Assembly: GCA_918807975.1 (NCBI GenBank)
Contig: OU964921.1
Location: 29,414,498 to 29,478,497, forward strand
From: Aplidium turbinatum
Lineage: Eukaryota; Chordata; Ascidiacea; Aplousobranchia; Polyclinidae
Direction of reading: 5' to 3'
Length of the DNA stretch: 64,000 nt
Positions 46,985 through 56,292 of the stretch are shown piece after piece (within the stretch, counting starts at the first letter, position 1; every line of letters begins with the position of its first letter). The notes beneath the pieces are model-generated. The model was given only the letters and a program-made list of their open reading frames with translations, had not been told where the DNA came from and searched no databases. Made by a program: the position numbers and the translations under genes.

Positions 46985-47690
46985 GTGGGGCCACAAGGAT
47001 TTGATGGAAGAAGTAACAATACGACATCAAATATTTGCCTAGAGTGAATGTCTCCAACAAAAGGTTCAACAAAATCATTTCCCTTCGGATTGCTTCTCAA
47101 AAATGACATCTCTACATCATCTTTTTCTTTTGTGATCTTTCCAATATAGTGCACGTCCCGCTTCTGACAAAACTTATCAACCACAAAGTTCCGAATGCTA
47201 ACCGTAGTTTTGTCTTTCCTATCATTGATCGTGTCGTCCACCTCATTTTCATCCAAACTGTTGTCAGTAAGATGCAGAATAGTTGCATTTTTAGCTTCAC
47301 TTTCCGAATCGTCTGATAGCACTTTAAAAAGATTTCTCTTTTTTCTTTGTCCCATCTGAGCAGATTTTTTTGCAGCAACCTGGAGGCTTACCGTACATCT
47401 TCAGCAGCATTGGGTGTGGTAGCATTTGCTGCTGCTTTAGCCGGCGAGTTAGTGATGACTGCTGATTTTACTCGCTTAGGCCTACGGTTTGTCACTTTTT
47501 TCTCAGTTAAGCATGTGGAAATGGCCTCACCTGTTCTGGTGTTATGCCTGCCTTGTTTGTGCTGCATAGCGTGGTTCGGTCAACATTGTTATCTCTTGCT
47601 GCTGCACGTATTTCTTATTCTGGAGAACATCTTAGCTGTGCCATTGGCATTTCAAAGCCAGTGAAGTCTCCCCGTTTTTTGCTTAACTTT
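46985..47690 (-). pseudogene. Pogo-like (psq-HTH/DDE) transposase remnant
   Basis: Upstream on the minus strand, QLRCSPE then EIRAAARDNNVDRTTLC resembles a pipsqueak-type HTH. GITPEQVRPFPHA follows almost directly, then RRPKRVKSAVITNSPAKA: the C-terminal signature of pogo/Tigger-like transposases. The DDE core between them is missing. The last frame (47355-46972) runs MGQRKKRNLFKVLSDDSE... with an acidic stretch and a conserved-looking tail (RDVHYIGKITKEKDDVEMSFL). Stops and frame changes show that it is dead. Confidence 0.62.
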
Positions 47691-47723
47691 GGTCTAGGTG
47701 ACATTTTTGATTTTTATGCTAAT

Positions 47724-48292
47724 TGTTACGGCCAATCTCTGTACAAATCAAACGTCATATAAAACCGTTCAAGTCTACTGAATATTACGTCATGGAAGTT
47801 GCTAGAAAATGTGCCAAAATTGCACCATCGTTCATAGACTTGTGTCAAACTTGTTTGGACTTGTTTGGGCCTGTTTAAACAGGAAATATTACATCAGCTT
47901 TAAACACCTGTTGGAATGACTTCATAATTGTCTTTCATTATTGCGTCACAGTTACTTTCTACGTGAATTTGAGATATTGATATCTATTCTGGTCATTCGT
48001 AAAATGATTGTTTGAAAGTTGGCCGCACATTTAACTGTTGGCTTAGTGCTTGCTAGCTGGACAAAAGTTCCGTCTTTTATCCAAGTAATTTGTATTGTAG
48101 TGACAGTTTTTAGGTGTACGGCGTTGCACCCCCTCGTTTTCGGTAGCCTCGGGCTAATTTTACTGGAATACACTTTTGAATAGACGTTTCGAAAGTGTGT
48201 TTATTTTTGGGTCATTGCATGCAGACGAACGGATTTGGGAATCTTACGTTACAATTTTCCCACGAAGAGATTATGGTTTACCGCTGTGACCA
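47724..48292 (+). repeat. 5' LTR of the BEL/Pao element
   Basis: 569 bp, from TGTTACGGCCAATCTCTG to CCGCTGTGACCA. It matches the 3' LTR except for a clustered difference around 48131-48145 (CCCCTCGTTTTCG versus CAGTCATTTCG). Confidence 0.95.
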
Positions 48293-48713
48293 TAAAAAAT
48301 AAAAGACGATTCTCTGTCTAGTGTTTGGCACAGAAGCACTTAGAAGCAAAGAAATAATAAAAGAAGATCTTATTGGTTGGTAGTCTAAAGAAGCAAAGAA
48401 AATTAAAGACATTTCTTCTCGGTAGGCAACTGAAGAACTTTAAGCTAAAAAGTAAAGACATTTCTTCTCAGTTTGGTACAGAAGAAAAATAACTTTGACA
48501 TTCATTGGCAAGAAAGAAGATTAAAGGCAATCCATCTGTGCTTGAAGATTCAAGTGGAAGAATCCAAGCAAGTTTTGTGGACGTTTGGACTTCACATACT
48601 CGTACAGCTACGGTATCGTGCATTTAAATTCTTTTTTGTATTTTTACGGTCTTTGCAGTTAAGTTTTTTATAACTAATGTAATTTTGTGTGTTTGTGTAA
48701 CTTAATTTTTTAA

Positions 48714-51700
48714 TTGTTAAATTTAGCTCTAACATTTAATATGTCTACACTCGGTGGTGACAGGGACTCGACCGCCGTCGACTCGACTGAGTTTAAGCCT
48801 GATGATGTTCTTTGCGGTCGGGCAGGCCATTCTGGGGAGGGACCCATTAACGATGAGGCTAAGTCAGTTCGAGAGGCCCGGCATCTTAGACGGGATATTT
48901 TGACTCAAATTGGGAAACTTTCTGTGGCCCTAGGTTCTTTGAGTGATAAGCAGGAACTGCTAATTTTTCGATCTAACTTATCTACTTTAGAAGAGGAATT
49001 ACGGCATTTCCATGCTCTTTTGAGTAAAATTGTTAACTCTGCAATCTTGGCAGAACTTCGTGATAGGGTAGATCCCGAATTTAACTCGTTAAAAAATAAC
49101 TTCGAACAAAAAGAAAGTGAGTTCTCAGATAGGTTGGATGCTGACATACATCCTGAGGATAGCGCCTCAAATGTAAGCACTAGGATGTCTGAGAGCTCGT
49201 CACGGATAGTTGCACAAATTAACCTACAGCTAAGACGAGAGGAGCTCCAGATCCAAGCCGAGGCCGAAGCAAGAGCTGCTGAGGCCGAAGCGAGAGCTGC
49301 TGAGGCCGCCGCGAGAGCTGAGACCATACGAGTTGAGGCCGAAGCGAGAGCTGCTGAGGCCGCCGCGAGAGCTGAGGCCGTACGAGCTGAGGCTGCCGCG
49401 AAAGCCGAAGCGAGAGCTGCTGAGTTCGCACTCAAAGACGCACAGTTGAGGGCTGAACAACGTAAGGAGGTAGCTTTAGCTGAATATCGTTCTGAGTTGG
49501 GCTCCCGGCGTAGCTCTAGGAAGGGCTCTTCTAGGCATTCCAGAAGTGAACATCAATCACAGTTTAATTTACCTAACCTTTTCCAGACGCCTGTTCAATC
49601 CGAAAGTGGACCTGTACAATCCACATGTTTTCCAGCTGTTTCAGGAGGTCTCGGGGCCGCGGCTAAGGGTCTTCCGAAGGCTGTAGAGCCAAGGTCTGCA
49701 AATTACAACCGAACTCCTCCCCCAGAGCGTACAGGTCACGGGGCCGCCATTAGCAGTAATGCTTTGCCCCCTTCAAAGTTTTCTGCGCCGCTAGTTGCTG
49801 ATCGCCCAGCTACACGTAATTTAGGTGGTTGTGAGAGGCGTATCGTGTCTCCTGATTTTAACGTGTTTGAGGATCGTGATCAGGCTGTGCATGTGACTGA
49901 GCCCACTCAGCCCCTTAAGGGATATAGCTTGTCTTCTCCCGCTAAATCGAGTTCTCAACAGCAGGATTGCTTTTTTGAATACCAAAATAGTAGGACGTTC
50001 TTCGATAAGGCGGCCTTGATTGGTTACGATGGTAATAATATGCCATTTGTCTTCTTTAAAAATCGTGTTATGGCCTTGATGGCAGCTTCGCCCTTTAAGG
50101 GAACTCGTTTGACTTTGTTGCAAGCAGCTTGTGTTAGAACAGCTGCACAAACGATTGCTAATTTGGTTTCGGACACTCCTGGCTTGTCAGAGGAAGACAG
50201 GATAGAAATGTCGTTAGCTCGCTTGTCCCAACGTTTTGGAGTTCGTGGAGGTCTTTTCGCAGAACCAGAAATTAGAAAGTATCGCTATGGTAGCAAATTG
50301 ACTTCTATCTCTTCAAGTGATTTGAAAGAGTTTAAAGATGAATTGTCGCAGTGTTTGCTTTACGCGAAAGCTTATGGTCAGCGTGATAAATTAGAAGGAC
50401 GTTTTGTTTTGGATTTGGCTAAACGACTCCCGTTTGACGCTAAGCAGCGTTATCTTGACTTTTTAGGTGATCAGTATGGTAGCACTGAGGAACCTACTTT
50501 TCAGAGTTTGTTTGATTTTGTAGTACGGGAGGAAACGCGCAAGTCGACTGATTTTAGCATTATGCTAATGGGCGATTCTGGTGAGTCGCAGCATTTTAAA
50601 AAGTTTGGCAAAGGAAAATTGCCTTCATGTCCGGTTAGGCAGACGTCGGTAAAACCCCATGATAATGTGATTTCAGGGAGTTCGCAGTACTCGACTGCTG
50701 TTGGCGCACCGCGCGGCGGTGTGGCCAGACATAGTGACATACCGGCGTGTTTTTGTTGTTCGTCACGTGGTCAAGTTGAATATCATTTTTTGTCTAATTG
50801 TAAAGAATTTTTGCGCTTGACACCTAAAGATCGGAGAGATGTCATTGTGACAGCTGGCAAATGCTTGAATTGTTTGCGCCAGCATATGGTTAGAGACTGT
50901 AATCATGCAAATAACTGTCGTAAGTGTGGACCTACCAACGATAGGAAACACTATTTTCTTCTGCATGATTTTTATGTGACGTCACGTGATTCTCTGGATT
51001 CGGTCGGTAAAGATGAGGCTGGTGCCAGAGTTCCTGTGCGTAATGTTAAGATTGGAAATGTTAAAGCAGCCTTTAACCGCGTTACTGCTGCTCGTGTTTT
51101 GAATCCAATGACTGGCAAATCGAAGTTGGTGTATTGTCAGCATGATCCTGGTTCGCAGTTGACCTTTGTTTCGAGTGACTTGGTGTGCGAACTTGGTCTT
51201 AAACCGTATGATAAAGCGTCGTTTAAAATGGATACTCTGGCTGGTCAGAAACGTACTTGTGCTGACCTTGTTAAACTCAACATCCAGTCGTTAGAGACTG
51301 ATGAACTGTTTTGTGATATAACCTCGGTGGTTAACCCAGCTTGGGCTGACGATGTTAAAACTTTACCCCATAAACAAGATTTAAGTGGTTTCCGTCATTT
51401 TCATGACGTGAATATGTTTCATTTGAATGATTGTAGTACTGTAGATGTACTGATTGGCAACGACAACGCTTATTTGATGTGTGCAAAAGAAGAGCGTGTT
51501 GGTGACAATCGTAGTGAACCGCATGCTTTGCTCACTCCTCTCGGTTGGTTGGCTTGTGGTGGTAAGTCACCCTTAGTTGAAAGCGTTGCTAAAGTGTGCA
51601 GAGTGCAGACGTCTTCAGAGTCGGATGTCATCTCTGGCTTACAGCGTAAAATTGAGTCTCGCGATATGGAAATAGCAGACCTGAATAAAGTCATTCAGGA

Positions 51701-52748
51701 TTTGACTTTGCAAAATGAAACCTGTGAATTGTCTCGCAATGATATTTTGGCTAGAGAACTTGTCGAACCGAATATTGAGTTGAAAGATGGTCGATTTGAG
51801 ATACCTGTTCCGTTGAAGGAAGATATTGATCTACCTAACAATTTTGTGTTGGCGTCAGATAGAGCTGCTGCTTTAAGAAAGAAAGCTTTAAAACAACCTG
51901 AACTTCGTGATTTCCTTACTGACACCATGAAAGATCTTAAATCTAATGGCTATATTGAGCGTGCGGGTGAAGCAGGAAATGTCAAGGGATTTGAATGGTA
52001 TTTACCATACTTTGTGACGTCACAATTAAAAAAGCGCATTGTTTGCGATGGCGGGTCTGAATTTCGAGGAACTTGTGTTAATGATTTAATGTCTTCTTGT
52101 CTTGACTTGTCTGACTTGCTAAACCCTCTGGCAGATGTCTTGGCTAGATTTCGGCTTGAAAGATTTGGTTTCGTGGCCGATATGACCAAATACTTCTTTC
52201 ACATTTTGGACTCTTCATTACGTAAGCCCAATTTCATTGAACTGCTTACGTACACAGGCAGTGCCGTTCGGATCGTGAACGAACGCCCTTTGGTACCTTT
52301 GAGTGACGACCCTAGGGATTTTACTGTCATCACCCCTGCCTCACTTTTGACCCCATACTTAGACCCATACTGTGCTGTTGGGCAACCACATGATCGTGAC
52401 CAATTAAGAAGGGATTATCGGTTCAATTTGTCACTTTCTCAGCAGTTTTGGAATAAATGGATCGATTTTTACTTGCCAGGTCTTCAGGGCCGGAAAAAAT
52501 GGCTAAAAATGGCCGAGAATTTGGAGCCTGGTCAACTTGTAGTGGTAGGTTCTCTCCAAGACATTGGTAAACGTGGGAAGTATCAACTTGGGAGGGTGCA
52601 TGAGGTAGTTCCACAAATTAGGAAAGGGAAGCCTGTGGTTCGTAGAGCCAAAGTTGCCGTCTGCAACTATGATGAGAGTACGGGGAAAGTGAAAGTAGAC
52701 TACGTGTTGAGGGATATTTCGTGCCTCGCCCCCGTAAAGAACACCTAA
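48714..52748 (+). CDS. BEL/Pao gag-pol open reading frame (1,344 codons)
   Basis: Domains in order by eye: N-terminal helical region; a strongly alanine/glutamate/arginine-rich coiled coil at about residues 165-260 made of EARAAEA repeats; a DUF1759-like gag region (FFDKAALIGYDGNNMPFVFF, then LKEFKDELSQCLLYA); zinc-binding motifs (CFCCSS, CLNCLRQHMVRDC and CRKCGPTNDRKHYFLLH); a DUF1758-like protease region (HDPGSQLTFVSSDLVCELGL); reverse-transcriptase-family sequence (RIVCDGGSEFRG); and a DUF5641-like tail (FWNKWIDFYLPGLQGRKKW, LEPGQLVVVG). It probably makes structural proteins but not a full enzyme set. Either ATG, 48714 or one a few codons later (MSTLGGDRD), could be the start. Confidence 0.9.
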   Translation: MLNLALTFNMSTLGGDRDSTAVDSTEFKPDDVLCGRAGHSGEGPINDEAKSVREARHLRRDILTQIGKLSVALGSLSDKQELLIFRSNLSTLEEELRHFHALLSKIVNSAILAELRDRVDPEFNSLKNNFEQKESEFSDRLDADIHPEDSASNVSTRMSESSSRIVAQINLQLRREELQIQAEAEARAAEAEARAAEAAARAETIRVEAEARAAEAAARAEAVRAEAAAKAEARAAEFALKDAQLRAEQRKEVALAEYRSELGSRRSSRKGSSRHSRSEHQSQFNLPNLFQTPVQSESGPVQSTCFPAVSGGLGAAAKGLPKAVEPRSANYNRTPPPERTGHGAAISSNALPPSKFSAPLVADRPATRNLGGCERRIVSPDFNVFEDRDQAVHVTEPTQPLKGYSLSSPAKSSSQQQDCFFEYQNSRTFFDKAALIGYDGNNMPFVFFKNRVMALMAASPFKGTRLTLLQAACVRTAAQTIANLVSDTPGLSEEDRIEMSLARLSQRFGVRGGLFAEPEIRKYRYGSKLTSISSSDLKEFKDELSQCLLYAKAYGQRDKLEGRFVLDLAKRLPFDAKQRYLDFLGDQYGSTEEPTFQSLFDFVVREETRKSTDFSIMLMGDSGESQHFKKFGKGKLPSCPVRQTSVKPHDNVISGSSQYSTAVGAPRGGVARHSDIPACFCCSSRGQVEYHFLSNCKEFLRLTPKDRRDVIVTAGKCLNCLRQHMVRDCNHANNCRKCGPTNDRKHYFLLHDFYVTSRDSLDSVGKDEAGARVPVRNVKIGNVKAAFNRVTAARVLNPMTGKSKLVYCQHDPGSQLTFVSSDLVCELGLKPYDKASFKMDTLAGQKRTCADLVKLNIQSLETDELFCDITSVVNPAWADDVKTLPHKQDLSGFRHFHDVNMFHLNDCSTVDVLIGNDNAYLMCAKEERVGDNRSEPHALLTPLGWLACGGKSPLVESVAKVCRVQTSSESDVISGLQRKIESRDMEIADLNKVIQDLTLQNETCELSRNDILARELVEPNIELKDGRFEIPVPLKEDIDLPNNFVLASDRAAALRKKALKQPELRDFLTDTMKDLKSNGYIERAGEAGNVKGFEWYLPYFVTSQLKKRIVCDGGSEFRGTCVNDLMSSCLDLSDLLNPLADVLARFRLERFGFVADMTKYFFHILDSSLRKPNFIELLTYTGSAVRIVNERPLVPLSDDPRDFTVITPASLLTPYLDPYCAVGQPHDRDQLRRDYRFNLSLSQQFWNKWIDFYLPGLQGRKKWLKMAENLEPGQLVVVGSLQDIGKRGKYQLGRVHEVVPQIRKGKPVVRRAKVAVCNYDESTGKVKVDYVLRDISCLAPVKNT

Positions 52749-53054
52749 GTGTTAGGGTTTGAGCCTGGTTTTGTCTGCGGTGGCCGATACTTGTCTGAGC
52801 CCGGAACAGTCGGTTATTATCGCAACTATTGTATATAGCGTCATTTAGCGTGTACCTATGGTACCAATTTCATGTATCGTCGTGTTTATTCTTATTGCTG
52901 TTCATTCTTTGCATGCCCTTTGTATTTGCGTATTAACTTAAACGTGAGTGATTCAAAAAATTTGTGTATCGTGTGTTTTATTCATTGGCTCACGATTGTC
53001 CTTCAATTCTTTTTTAGTTATGCCATGTTAGACTGTCATAACTAGGGGCCGCTA

Positions 53055-53621
53055 TGTTACGGCCAATCTCTGTACAAATCAAACGTCATATAAAACCGTT
53101 CAAGTCTACTGAATATTACGTCATGGAAGTTGCTAGAAAATGTGCCAAAATTGCACCATCGTTCATAGACTTGTGTCAAACTTGTTTGGACTTGTTTGGG
53201 CCTGTTTAAACAGGAAATATTACATCAGCTTTAAACACCTGTTGGAATGACTTCATAATTGTCTTTCATTATTGCGTCACAGTTACTTTCTACGTGAATT
53301 TGAGATATTGATATCTATTCTGGTCATTCGTAAAATGATTGTTTGAAAGTTGGCCGCACATTTAACTGTTGGCTTAGTGCTTGCTAGCTGGACAAAAGTT
53401 CCGTCTTTTATCCAAGTAATTTGTATTGTAGTGACAGTTTTTAGGTGTACGGCGTTGCACCAGTCATTTCGATAGCCTCGGGCTAATTTTACTGGAATAC
53501 ACTTTTGAATAGACGTTTCGAAAGTGTGTTTATTTTTGGGTCATTGCATGCAGACGAACGGATTTGGGAATCTTACGTTACAATTTTCCCACGAAGAGAT
53601 TATGGTTTACCGCTGTGACCA
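53055..53621 (+). repeat. 3' LTR of the BEL/Pao element
   Basis: 567 bp with the same TG...CA ends as the 5' copy, preceded by the purine-rich AACTAGGGGCCGC, a likely polypurine tract, and followed by CTAAT. Confidence 0.95.
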
Positions 53622-53626
53622 CTAAT

Positions 53627-54285
53627 AACATATAAGTAAGCTATAAATGTAAATTTAAAAGTGATTAAAAAATTATTAAGTCATTGTGCGACATTTTGAA
53701 AAGAGGCCTACAGCATTGGTCTGTTGGTTTAACTACAGGAACAGGCTAGTACTATAATAGTAGTAGCTGAGTACGCTAGCCTACAAAGCTAAATTACACT
53801 TAGCCTAAACCTTACAGCAAATACACCTATAGGCTACAGTCCTATATAGTATGACATAAATGGCATCACCCATGAACCATGGCTCAAGAGTCATGCCCCT
53901 AGGTGGCTCATCGGTCAAGACCAACCTGATTGGCATGCTTTGTACCAGAACTAAAAAATTAAAGCAAGTTATTAGCCACAGTCTGACTAAGATTCAGCAC
54001 TAATGCCTACCATTGCATATCCGAAATACAGCTTCCTGCACTGAGCTAAACCTTAGGTACCAGAACAAAAAATCAATGGCACCAAAATTTTACTCTGGAA
54101 GGCTCAAAACAGATATTTCTTAACAACTGAAAAACGCCTTTCAGCTATAACCCAGAATTTTCCATAGAACCTTCTGAGACATTGGCACGTTCAGAAATGG
54201 TACAAGTTGGCGCTAGAGTGCAACAGAATTTTCGTTAAAGGGGGTGGCTCATGGGTCAACCCGGTTCATAGGTCAAGACCTTCCC
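53627..54285. other. Right flank of the BEL insertion, within the old DNA transposon
   Basis: Non-coding sequence with GGCTCA and GGGTCA words in both orientations that match the left end at 46.0-46.25 kb. No gene. Confidence 0.5.
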
Positions 54286-54299
54286 CTACACATTGGGTC

Positions 54300-54375
54300 G
54301 TTTTTCACGTTTTTTCACGTTTCACGTTTTTCACGTTTTTTACAGCTTTTCACGTTTTTCAAGTTTTTCACGAAC
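54300..54375. repeat. TTTTTCACG simple repeat
   Basis: CACGTTTTTCACGTTTTT-type units repeat about eight times immediately upstream of a SINE. Confidence 0.85.
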
Positions 54376-54385
54376 GAAGTTTTCA

Positions 54386-54720
54386 GCCGGCAGCAGTGGC
54401 CGAGTGCCGGCAGCAGTGGCCGAGTGGTTAGCGCGTTGGGCTCGCAGTCGAGAGCCTGCATGTTCGACTCCAGCCACCCGCACTTGCTGTTGTTTCTCTG
54501 GGCAAGAAACTTTACGATAATTGCCTCTACCCAGTGATCGATTTCGAGTAATGGGTAGTACCAAATTTCAGTCATAAGTAGAGTAGACAACCGGAAACAG
54601 ACATTGTCGTCGGCTGCAGCGTGGGTCAGGTGTACGTCGGAAGGCGTACACCGATGCATAGCGCTCAAGTCCGCTTTCCCGCAATGCAGGATAAAGATAA
54701 TAAAACAAAAAAACAAAAAC
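54386..54720 (+). mobile_element. SINE family B, full-length, with tRNA-like head
   Basis: The head GCAGTGGCCGAGTGGTTAGC (A box) and GCATGTTCGACTCCAGCC (B box) resembles a tRNA of the Leu/Ser type. The body contains TGATCGATTTCGAGTAATGG and GGCTGCAGCGTGGGTCAGG and ends in an (A)nC tail. GCCGGCAGCAGTGGCCGAGT is duplicated at the 5' end (54386-54425). The 3' part is nearly identical to 17781-17976. Confidence 0.85.
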
Positions 54721-55173
54721 GTTGTAGACTGTGGATTGACTTACGAAAAGGAAAGTGTCAGCAACTAGTCAGGCTAAAAACAGAACTGATATTGGCCTGA
54801 CTAGCAACTTGGTTTTTCTGTCAATTTGAGTGAGCTAAGTTGGGCTGATTGGCCATTGGCATTACACGCCGGTGGCCCTTGCAACAAAGGAATGGCAGAG
54901 GCAGGAGAAAAGTCAAAGATCTTGATTAATGCCATTATGTTCTCAGTTTGTGTTATTTCTTTATTTATTCACTTTTGCATTTTGCGTTGTTGAAGGCTGC
55001 CCTTTTTCCTATTCGTTAGCCATATAAAGGCCGGTGAGCTGCTTTTCTGAGTTGTTTTCGTGCGTATTTTAAATTTTTTTCTCAGAACCACTTCTCTTCA
55101 AAACAGGGGGTGCGAGATTGACTTCATCAATCTCATGGGTTGTGAGGTGATAAACGAATCGGGAAGCCTTGGC

Positions 55174-55368
55174 CTAGAACATCACACAACTAAGGCGAAA
55201 GAACCATGTCCATTGAGTCCTGTCTTTGTCATGAGTTACCAAGGGAGGGTGGGGGGGACTTATATATCAGTCCCAGGTATACAAGTCCCCCCACCCCCCT
55301 TGGTAACTCATGACAAAGACAGGACTCAAGCTGCGTGGCTCTTTCGCCTTAGTTGTGTGATGTTCTAG
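55174..55368. repeat. Near-perfect hairpin, ~90-bp arms and very short loop
   Basis: CTAGAACATCACACAACTAA at 55174 pairs with the complement ending at 55368, through GAGTCCTGTCTTTGTCATGA and a GGGGGG tract. About ten mismatches lie mainly in one block. The loop near 55270 is AT-rich (TATATCAG). No target duplication was recognised. Confidence 0.88.
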
Positions 55369-55599
55369 TTGTTACCGTTTATAACTTACCGAATACCGAC
55401 TCCAGTTTCAGTGTTGCCAGGTTTTTAAGGGTTGCCAGATTTTTCTTATTTTTTTAAATATTTATTTTATTTTAGTTATGAACAAAATTGAAACGGCGAT
55501 CGTCATAAAAACTAACAAGAACCAACACTTCTATTTTCTGATAAAGTTTTAAAGCGCATTCCATTGAACAAGAAACAATATTTAAAATACTAACATTAA

Positions 55600-56292
55600 G
55601 CCACTTTCAGGCGCGGATTTATGGGGGGCAGGGTGCCCCCCCACCCCAGAATTTTGTGAAGAATTGTTGAAATTGTATGTTTCCGCATCAAATGGTTTGA
55701 TATGCTTCTAAACAGCTGATACTAGTCCCACGGCGGACTTAACTTATCCCGGGGGAATAATTTTTTGTTATTATTTTGATTGAAATTATCCATCGATCAG
55801 ACTCCATTATTTTCTTTCATACAACTTCAGTTAGCCTACATTTTAATAGCAACATTAGTTGGAGCTAACTCAGCTGAAACCAACGCTGATCCAAATGACG
55901 TCAGTTGAAACAATCTGAAACCTTGAATGGCTGTTTTATAGTTTTTCGTCTTCATTATAATTTCAATCAATTACCGTATATGCCTGCAAACATACAAATA
56001 TCCAATTGGTCATGGACACTGCATACAGGGTTTTAAACCTGATTTCAAGTTTACTTTGCATGCTTAGCAATGTTTATTCCAGCAAAATTTTTCTAAACAT
56101 TTACAATTTATGAAAATGGCTGTTTTAATGTCTGTTTTATAGCATATCGTAGCCTATATGTCGTAGTCGTAGTATCATTGTTCAATGTTCATATCTGTTT
56201 TATCTTTTTCTTTCTTTTTGATTTTCAATTTTTCTGCCCCTCCCCCCCCCCCCCCCCAAAAAAAAACTCCTAGATCCGCGCCTGGCCACTCT
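55600..56292 (+). mobile_element. hAT-type element (CAGGCGCGG family), long copy
   Basis: The element is 55608-56284 (677 bp), with CAGGCGCGGATTTATGGGGG at the left and TAGATCCGCGCCTG at the right. It is flanked by GCCACTTT and GCCACTCT (8 bp, one mismatch). It shares both ends and CGCATCAAATGGTTTGATAT with 21668-21946 but has ~400 bp more in the middle (55735-56110). Confidence 0.88.

Larger units (their letters stand above)
47719..53626 (+). mobile_element. BEL/Pao LTR retrotransposon, young copy with shortened coding region
   Basis: The element is 47724-53621 with CTAAT duplicated at 47719-47723 and 53622-53626. Two ~568-bp LTRs flank one long open frame with BEL/Pao gag, zinc-knuckle, protease, partial reverse transcriptase and the C-terminal DUF5641-like part. 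The pol complement is incomplete, so it looks non-autonomous (at least one large loss) although the frame is open. The LTRs look identical except for one cluster, suggesting recent insertion. Confidence 0.94.
46000..54286. mobile_element. Old DNA transposon with matching ends, containing three younger or nested features
   Basis: The left end GGGGAAGGTCTTGACCTACG matches the reverse complement of the right end, GGGGAAGGTCTTGACCTATG. Both lead into related GGTTCA.GGGTCA / GTGGCTCATGGGTCA subterminal words (46180-46240, 53870-53930, 54243-54270). Removing the BEL element (47719-53626) leaves about 2.4 kb. No clear target duplication flanks the ends. The pogo-like transposase remnant between them may be the element's own. 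Confidence 0.68.

Noticed and set aside
48905-49435. Antisense 176-codon ORF rich in Ala/Ser
   Set aside because: It is the shadow of the repeat-rich BEL gag coiled coil; antisense frames stay open because of codon periodicity.
54386-54500. tRNA-Leu/Ser gene
   Set aside because: A and B boxes are present, but no full cloverleaf is evident and the sequence continues into a SINE body with a second genomic copy and an A-rich tail.
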